Under the pieces are notes generated by a model, which worked only from the letters and a program-made list of their open reading frames with translations, was not told where the DNA came from and did no database searches. Both the position numbers and the translations under genes were made by a program. From Clostridium saccharoperbutylacetonicum N1-4(HMT) (lineage in GTDB: Bacteria; Bacillota; Clostridia; Clostridiales; Clostridiaceae): DNA of 64,000 nt. This document shows, piece after piece, positions 59,746-64,000 of the stretch (positions are counted from its first letter, which is position 1; each line of letters opens with the position of its first letter). The DNA lies in the NCBI RefSeq assembly GCF_000340885.1, contig NC_020291.1:4277001-4341000 (forward strand), read 5' to 3'.

Positions 59746-61731
59746 ATGAAAATCAATAATATTCGAAACAAACTTGGAATTAGTTTAGTAGGAATCTGTA
59801 TGCTTCCTCTAATTATATTAGGCTTAGTTTCATACTTTCAATCAAAAGCAATACTTAATCAAAAGCTCTCTACTACAAGTCAGCAAACACTTATAGAAGT
59901 GAATACTGGAATGGATAACTATTTTAGCAGTTTTGGTAATATGGTTTCCATGTTATCACAAAATTATGATGTAATTAATAGTGACAATGATATAAATGTC
60001 ACCTTTATACCAGGCGTATTAAAAAGTGTAAAGGATGTTAATCCTGATATTTTCAGTGCATACTTTGGAACTAAAGATGGTAAATTTAATATTTATCCTA
60101 ATAGCAAAATGCCAGACGATTTTAATCCTACAGCAAGACCTTGGTATAAACAAGCTATGGAACATAAAGGACAAGTTATTGTGACTTTACCTTTTAAGGA
60201 TTCGCAAACTGGAAAATCAGTTGTATCTATAGCTAAGACAGTTGAAAGAAATGGAGAAGTAATCGGTGTTTGTGCCATGAATCTTTCATTAGAAACTCTA
60301 TCAGGTAAAATTACTGAGAAGAAAGTTGGTAACTCTGGATATGTCTTTATTTCTGATTCAGATGGCAATGTAATAGCACATCCTAACAAGGATATTATCA
60401 ATACTAATGAAGCTTCTAAATTAGCTGTTTGGAATGAAATAAAAACCTCTGACAGCGGTTTTACAACCTACACATATAATGGTCAAAAGAAGTTTGGTGC
60501 ATTCGATACAAATTCTATGACTGGCTGGAAAGTTGTTGCAATTCTTAATGAAAGTGAATTATCTACTGATACAAAAGCTATATTAATTACTACAATAACT
60601 TCTATATTTATTATGTTGATTATATCAATATTAGTATCCTTATTCTTGAGTAAAGGAATTGCTGCTAATATAAAAAATCTAAAAAAGGTTTTTGAAAAGG
60701 CTGAAAATGGTGACTTAACTGTATCAATAGAGCCAGTTACAAAAGATGAGTTTTTAGACTTAGCAACTTCTTTTAATTCGATGATGCATAATATTTCAAA
60801 CCTAATACAAAACGCGGCAAGTTCTTCAAATGAAGTATTAGAAACTTCAACAAATCTTGCTAGTATGTCAGAAGAAGTAACTGCTTCTATATCAGATGTA
60901 GCTAAAGCAATTGAAGATGTTGCACATGGTGCAACACAGCAAGCTCAAAATGCTCAAAATGGTGTTACTGAAATGAATGAGCTTTCTAAAAAGTTAGATA
61001 AAATTAGTGAAAATTCCACTCAGATAGATATGTTATCCAATAATACCAAAACACTAGGTACAAAAGGATTATCTATAATAAATACTTTGATTGATAAAAC
61101 AAATAAAACAAAGACCTCTACTTCAGAAGTTAATAGAATTATTCAAGACATGAACGAAAGTACTATAAAAATTTCTTCAATTTCAGAAGCTATTGCAGAA
61201 ATAACAGAACAAACCAGTCTATTATCACTAAACGCAAGTATAGAATCAGCGCGTGCAGGTGAAGCTGGTAAAGGCTTTGCTGTTGTAGCAGCAGAAATTG
61301 GAAAGCTTGCTGAAGAATCTAAAAATTCAACTGAAGAAATAAAATCAATCATCGAAAATATTCAAAAAAAATCAACTATTGCTGTCCAAGCTATTAAAGC
61401 TACTGAAGATATAGTAATAGAGCAGGATTTAGAAGTAACTAATACACAAAAAATATTTGATGATATTCTTAATTCAATAAATACAATGATCAATAAGATT
61501 GATGAGATAAAATTCTCTATAAAGGATGTGGGTGAAAAGAAAGAAAACACCATGATTGAAATAGAAAATATATCTTCAATTTCTGAAGAAACTGCTTCAT
61601 CATCAGAAGAAGTAACCGCTTCAACTGAAGAAATAGCTTCTGCTATGGATAGATTCACCAAGTATGCTGAAACGCTTAAATCTTTAGCTGAAAAGCTAGA
61701 TAATGAATTAGATAATTTTAAAGTTACATAA
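59746..61731 (+). CDS. Methyl-accepting chemotaxis protein with dCache sensor
   Basis: A 661-residue chemoreceptor. TM1 (about 10-30) and TM2 (about 277-300) flank an extracellular double-Cache domain whose [18 protein letters not shown]...[15 protein letters not shown] (about 124-165) resembles the amino-acid-binding dCache pattern. A HAMP domain (about 300-355) and the signalling coiled coil follow, with the conserved tip [42 protein letters not shown] (about 485-525). It reports to the CheA/CheW array. GAGAGGGGA precedes ATG 59746. A terminator follows. Confidence 0.92.
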   Translation: MKINNIRNKLGISLVGICMLPLIILGLVSYFQSKAILNQKLSTTSQQTLIEVNTGMDNYFSSFGNMVSMLSQNYDVINSDNDINVTFIPGVLKSVKDVNPDIFSAYFGTKDGKFNIYPNSKMPDDFNPTARPWYKQAMEHKGQVIVTLPFKDSQTGKSVVSIAKTVERNGEVIGVCAMNLSLETLSGKITEKKVGNSGYVFISDSDGNVIAHPNKDIINTNEASKLAVWNEIKTSDSGFTTYTYNGQKKFGAFDTNSMTGWKVVAILNESELSTDTKAILITTITSIFIMLIISILVSLFLSKGIAANIKNLKKVFEKAENGDLTVSIEPVTKDEFLDLATSFNSMMHNISNLIQNAASSSNEVLETSTNLASMSEEVTASISDVAKAIEDVAHGATQQAQNAQNGVTEMNELSKKLDKISENSTQIDMLSNNTKTLGTKGLSIINTLIDKTNKTKTSTSEVNRIIQDMNESTIKISSISEAIAEITEQTSLLSLNASIESARAGEAGKGFAVVAAEIGKLAEESKNSTEEIKSIIENIQKKSTIAVQAIKATEDIVIEQDLEVTNTQKIFDDILNSINTMINKIDEIKFSIKDVGEKKENTMIEIENISSISEETASSSEEVTASTEEIASAMDRFTKYAETLKSLAEKLDNELDNFKVT

Positions 61732-61766
61732 TGATAATGAATTAGATAATTCTAAAGTTAGCTAAT
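61699..61766 (+). repeat. 34-bp tandem duplication at the end of the chemoreceptor gene
   Basis: Two adjacent 34-base copies (61699-61732 and 61733-61766) differ at a few positions. The first holds the last codons and the stop of the chemoreceptor gene; the second lies after it, so the protein is not changed. Confidence 0.85.
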
Positions 61767-61799
61767 ATAAATAAAAGGCATCTTATGCCAAATATACAC

Positions 61800-61831
61800 A
61801 AAAGGGTTAATGCAATCTGCTTAACCCTTTT
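61800..61831 (+). terminator. Rho-independent terminator after chemoreceptor gene
   Basis: Arms AAAAGGGTTAA 61800-61810 and TTAACCCTTTT 61821-61831 with a T-rich tail, about 70 bases after the stop. A smaller hairpin GGCATCTTATGCC lies just before it. Confidence 0.85.
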
Positions 61832-61931
61832 TATCTTTTGAGTAAATCCCCCTTATATCCTAAAGGTTAAATCATGTAAATAATTTTCATAACAAACTTA
61901 TCCCCATGCATTAATTTTTCTAATTGCATAA

Positions 61932-62036
61932 CTAATGGAAATGTTTGACCTGCATAGCCCTAGCTACGCTCATACCTCCAGCACCTATAGCTATCATTCC
62001 CAAGGCACTAGATGTAGGTGTATGTACTACGTTATC
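61932..62036 (-). pseudogene. Short relic of an aconitase-type gene
   Basis: A 34-codon open stretch on the minus strand reads HTPTSSALGMIAIGAGGMSVARAM before a TAG at 61932-61934. This matches the conserved SHTPTAGALGMIAIGAGGxDVAxAMAG segment of bacterial aconitase (aconitate hydratase). Nothing of the gene survives on either side, so it is a fragment left by deletion. It is surrounded by AT-rich sequence without a promoter or start. Confidence 0.65.
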
Positions 62037-62358
62037 TAGTTTTAAATAGAAAAACTTTTTAATATTAAGAAAAGGAAAAAAATCTTAATAAATAACAATT
62101 ATTATTTACAAATAATTTTAATTGTAGTAAAATAAATTTAAAGCAGATTATATCAATATTATTGCTTATTTTTTTAAGCATATCAATTTTGCTAAATTAA
62201 ATTTAAGGCAATTATATCGTCTATAAGTTAATTTTATATTTAACAACTAATATTAATCTATATAAGTTCCAATTATCAATGTTAAATTAAGATATACAAC
62301 ATTAATCCGAACTTATATATTCATAATTAAAAATTATTTCGAAAAGGGAGAGATTAAA
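62037..62358. other. AT-rich leader of the OYE-family gene
   Basis: A 320-base AT-rich gap without an open frame. An imperfect ~25-base direct repeat is centred on AATTTAAAGCA-like sequence (62130-62154 and 62195-62218). A small GCTTA/TAAGC hairpin lies at 62164-62179 between the two copies. These could be regulator sites for the downstream oxidoreductase; no convincing promoter boxes were found. Confidence 0.3.
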
Positions 62359-63477
62359 ATGGAATTAAAAAACTTAATTAAATCTAAAAATTTAAATACA
62401 AAAATTACTTTAAGAAATCCTATTGTTATGGCGCCAATGACTACTTTTTCAGCAAATGAAGACGGAACAGTTTCTGATGCTGAATTAAGTTACTATAAAA
62501 AAAGAGCTAAAGAAGTTGGTATGGTAATTACAGCAACAACATATGTAGCCCCTTCTGGCAAAGGCTTTCAAGGAGAATTTGCTGCCTATAACAAAAGCTT
62601 TTTACCTAGTTTAAGGAAATTAGCAGAAACTATTAAAGGCGAAGGTGCATTAGCAATACTACAGATTTTTCATGCTGGTAGAATGGCACTTCCTGATGAA
62701 ATACCTGGTGGTCAGCCTATTAGTGCAAGTGCTGTAGCTGCCGAAAGACCTGGTGCAGTTGTACCAAAGGAAATGACAGAAGCAGAAATTCAAGAACTAA
62801 TAAAAGCTTTTAGTGAAACAACAAAACTCGCAATAGAAGCAGGCTTTGATGGTGTAGAAATTCATGGTGCTAACACATACTTATTACAACAATTTATTTC
62901 ACCTCACTCAAACCGAAGAGAAGATTTTTGGGGTGGCAGCAGAGATAAAAGAAGGAATTTTCCATTAGCTGTCATAGCAGAAGTGAAAAAAACAGTAAAA
63001 GAAAAAGGTGCTGAAAACTTCATAGTAGGCTACCGTTTTTCACCAGAAGAAATTGAAAACCCTGGTATTACATTAGAAGATACTCTTTCTTTTGTAGATA
63101 TATTGGCTGACCAAGGATTAAGTTATTTACATGCTTCATTAATGAATTTTTGGCAAAGTTCAATACGTGATGCAAAGGAAACTTCTCCTGTTATTAATAA
63201 ACTAATAGATCAAATTCATGGTAGAGTTCCATTTATAGGGGTTGGAGCAATTAATACACCTGAGGATGCCCTTAAAGCATTAGAAAGTGGTGTTGATTTA
63301 GTTGCCCTCGGCAGAGAAATAATTATCGAACCTGATTGGACTAGTAAAATTCAACTTGGTAAAGCTTCAGAAATTCGAACTAAATTAAATAAAAATGATA
63401 GAGAAGTTTTATCTGTACCAGTTCCTCTTTGGAATGCAATTGTAAATACACCTGGTTGGTTTCCAATTGAAGAATAA
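62359..63477 (+). CDS. NADH:flavin oxidoreductase (Old Yellow Enzyme family)
   Basis: A 372-residue OYE-family FMN enzyme: NPIVMAPMTTFSANEDG at residues 21-37, ILQIFHAGRMA near 108, FDGVEIHGANTYLLQQFISPHSNRREDFWGGS near 172-203 (catalytic and flavin-binding HGAN, SPxxNxRxDxxGGS), and VDLVALGREIIIEPDW near the end. Such enzymes reduce enoates, enones or nitro compounds. The length matches the single-domain class without the iron-sulphur/NADH domains. AGGGAG precedes ATG 62359. It is monocistronic. Confidence 0.9.
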   Translation: MELKNLIKSKNLNTKITLRNPIVMAPMTTFSANEDGTVSDAELSYYKKRAKEVGMVITATTYVAPSGKGFQGEFAAYNKSFLPSLRKLAETIKGEGALAILQIFHAGRMALPDEIPGGQPISASAVAAERPGAVVPKEMTEAEIQELIKAFSETTKLAIEAGFDGVEIHGANTYLLQQFISPHSNRREDFWGGSRDKRRNFPLAVIAEVKKTVKEKGAENFIVGYRFSPEEIENPGITLEDTLSFVDILADQGLSYLHASLMNFWQSSIRDAKETSPVINKLIDQIHGRVPFIGVGAINTPEDALKALESGVDLVALGREIIIEPDWTSKIQLGKASEIRTKLNKNDREVLSVPVPLWNAIVNTPGWFPIEE

Positions 63478-63498
63478 TAGTTATATATATTAATTAGT

Positions 63499-63547
63499 GA
63501 AAACTCCATAACACTCCTTATAAAAAAAGGATTGTTATAGAGTTTTC
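63499..63547 (+). terminator. Rho-independent terminator after OYE gene
   Basis: Arms 63499-63519 (GAAAACTCCATAACACTCCTT) and 63527-63547 with two mismatches, followed by TTTTATTTT. It starts 22 bases after the stop codon. Confidence 0.85.
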
Positions 63548-63627
63548 TTTTATTTTCTGCTTTTCTAACTAATAAATATTTTTAATTTTTTACTTTTGAA
63601 TCAATGAATATCTTTTAATTTTTACAT

Positions 63628-63805
63628 TTAGAAATATATATCTACCTCTTCTAAACTTTCAACATCTAAAATATTCTCAATAATTAAATTTAATTTCTCA
63701 ATATTTAAATTGTCAATTTTCTTACTATGATCAATACATAAATATCCAAATTTTTTAGAAAGTGCTTTTTAGCGGTTTCAAGTGGACCTCTACAAAAACC
63801 TTGTT
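63628..63805 (-). pseudogene. Frameshifted gene tail of unknown family
   Basis: On the minus strand FCRGPLETAKK in one frame is followed by ALSKKFGYLCIDHSKKIDN, LNIEKLNLIIENILDVE and SLEEVDIYF (stop TAA at 63628-63630) in another. Restoring one A in the A-run near 63765 joins them as GPLETAKKALSKKFGYL. The start is missing, so this is a decayed C-terminal piece, about 58 codons long. The family is not recognised. It lies just downstream of the cupin-type gene at the edge. Confidence 0.5.
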
Positions 63806-63812
63806 AATCAAA

Positions 63813-64000
63813 TTACTTAAAATAAAGTATTATATTTTGAAATACTGACCTACCTTGATTTATATTCTTATATGAATGAGGACAATTTGCCATAAATCTT
63901 ATTGAATTACCCTTTTGCAATTTAAATATTTTGTTATTTATATCTATTTCAATTTCCCCTTCTGTTACAATAATATATTCTTCAACCCCCTCATTATGAG
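63813..64000 (-). CDS. C-terminal cupin domain, partial (runs off right edge)
   Basis: A 62-codon frame open to the window edge ends at TAA 63813-63815. It reads HNEGVEEYIIVTEGEIEIDI, then KLQKGNSIRFMANCPHSYKNI and QNIILYFK, a typical cupin_2 barrel with the HxxxxEE and PHSY metal or ligand segments. Such C-terminal cupins are common in XRE-type transcriptional regulators of amino-acid or detoxification genes; the N-terminal part is outside the window, so a stand-alone cupin is also possible. Confidence 0.75.
   Translation of the reverse strand, partial: HNEGVEEYIIVTEGEIEIDINNKIFKLQKGNSIRFMANCPHSYKNINQGRSVFQNIILYFK

Noticed and set aside
1..64000. Search for tRNA, rRNA, insertion sequences, integrases and prophage genes
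   Set aside because: None was recognised by reading; relics here appear to result from deletion and frameshift rather than visible mobile elements.

Overview
The window is AT-rich (about 30% GC by eye) with strong AGGAGG-type ribosome binding sites, frequent TTG starts and short U-tract terminators. Gene content includes BspA-type leucine-rich-repeat proteins with choline-binding-like repeats, chemoreceptors, PTS genes, a Gram-positive RND pump, an iron alcohol dehydrogenase and an Old Yellow Enzyme homologue. This points to a solventogenic-type Clostridium (C. beijerinckii / C. saccharobutylicum neighbourhood). Genus is an inference; species cannot be told. No tRNA, rRNA, insertion sequence, prophage or CRISPR array was seen.

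Left edge to 1.1 kb: the start of a truncated minus-strand gene, then two diverged copies of a ~290-base element. The copies keep the same hairpins through compensatory changes, which suggests a tandem structured RNA. From 1.1 to 2.9 kb: a wall-binding exported protein and a GNAT acetyltransferase.

3.0 to 13.7 kb: an accretion island of small cytosolic genes, all on the minus strand and mostly each with its own ribosome binding site. It includes NADAR, DUF2625, two DUF4303, DUF4375, DUF6138-like, DUF1963/YwqG, a SUKH (SMI1/KNR4) protein, a metallophosphoesterase and several unknowns. Broken genes and relics lie among them: a DUF1963 tail, a frameshifted gene, a DUF4272 tail and a 30-codon ORF. 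Several of these are families typical of polymorphic-toxin immunity arrays, and no toxin gene is visible. A second relic of the SUKH gene lies at 22.0-22.2 kb, near a second copy of a ~90-bp hairpin repeat.

13.9 to 24.0 kb: a ketopantoate-reductase-like gene, an NTF2-like protein and a LUD-domain protein. Next comes a two-gene unit of a 139-residue protein and a 1634-residue DUF4132/DUF5724 protein, then a helicase-like protein whose P-loop has been replaced. 24.0 to 32.6 kb: ribokinase, LysR divergent from a nitroreductase, a zinc-ribbon protein, a BspA-type surface protein, an RsuA-type pseudouridine synthase, a D-2-hydroxyacid dehydrogenase and a TPR lipoprotein.

33.0 to 43.9 kb: a catabolic region for an acid sugar or related compound. 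A DapA/NanA-family lyase, iron alcohol dehydrogenase, four-carbon acid sugar kinase, PdxA2-type dehydrogenase, Na+/solute symporter and cytosolic BNR (sialidase-like) protein form one operon. YhcH and an SDR dehydrogenase follow. Just upstream is a PrpR-N/AAA/Fis regulator that lacks the sigma-54 contact loop. The operon has a sigma-A type promoter overlapped by a palindrome-like site, with a perfect 21-bp palindrome 60 bp upstream, so sigma-54-independent control is likely.

44 to 64 kb: an ABC-F gene preceded by a 48-residue upstream ORF; a second BspA-type protein; a YjgB-like lipoprotein; a PilZ protein; an MFP/RND efflux pair. A complete fructose-family PTS operon follows (regulator fused to EIIA, EIIB, EIIC, two class II aldolases), then a chemoreceptor, an aconitase relic, an OYE-family oxidoreductase, a degraded gene, and the end of a cupin-type protein running off the right edge.
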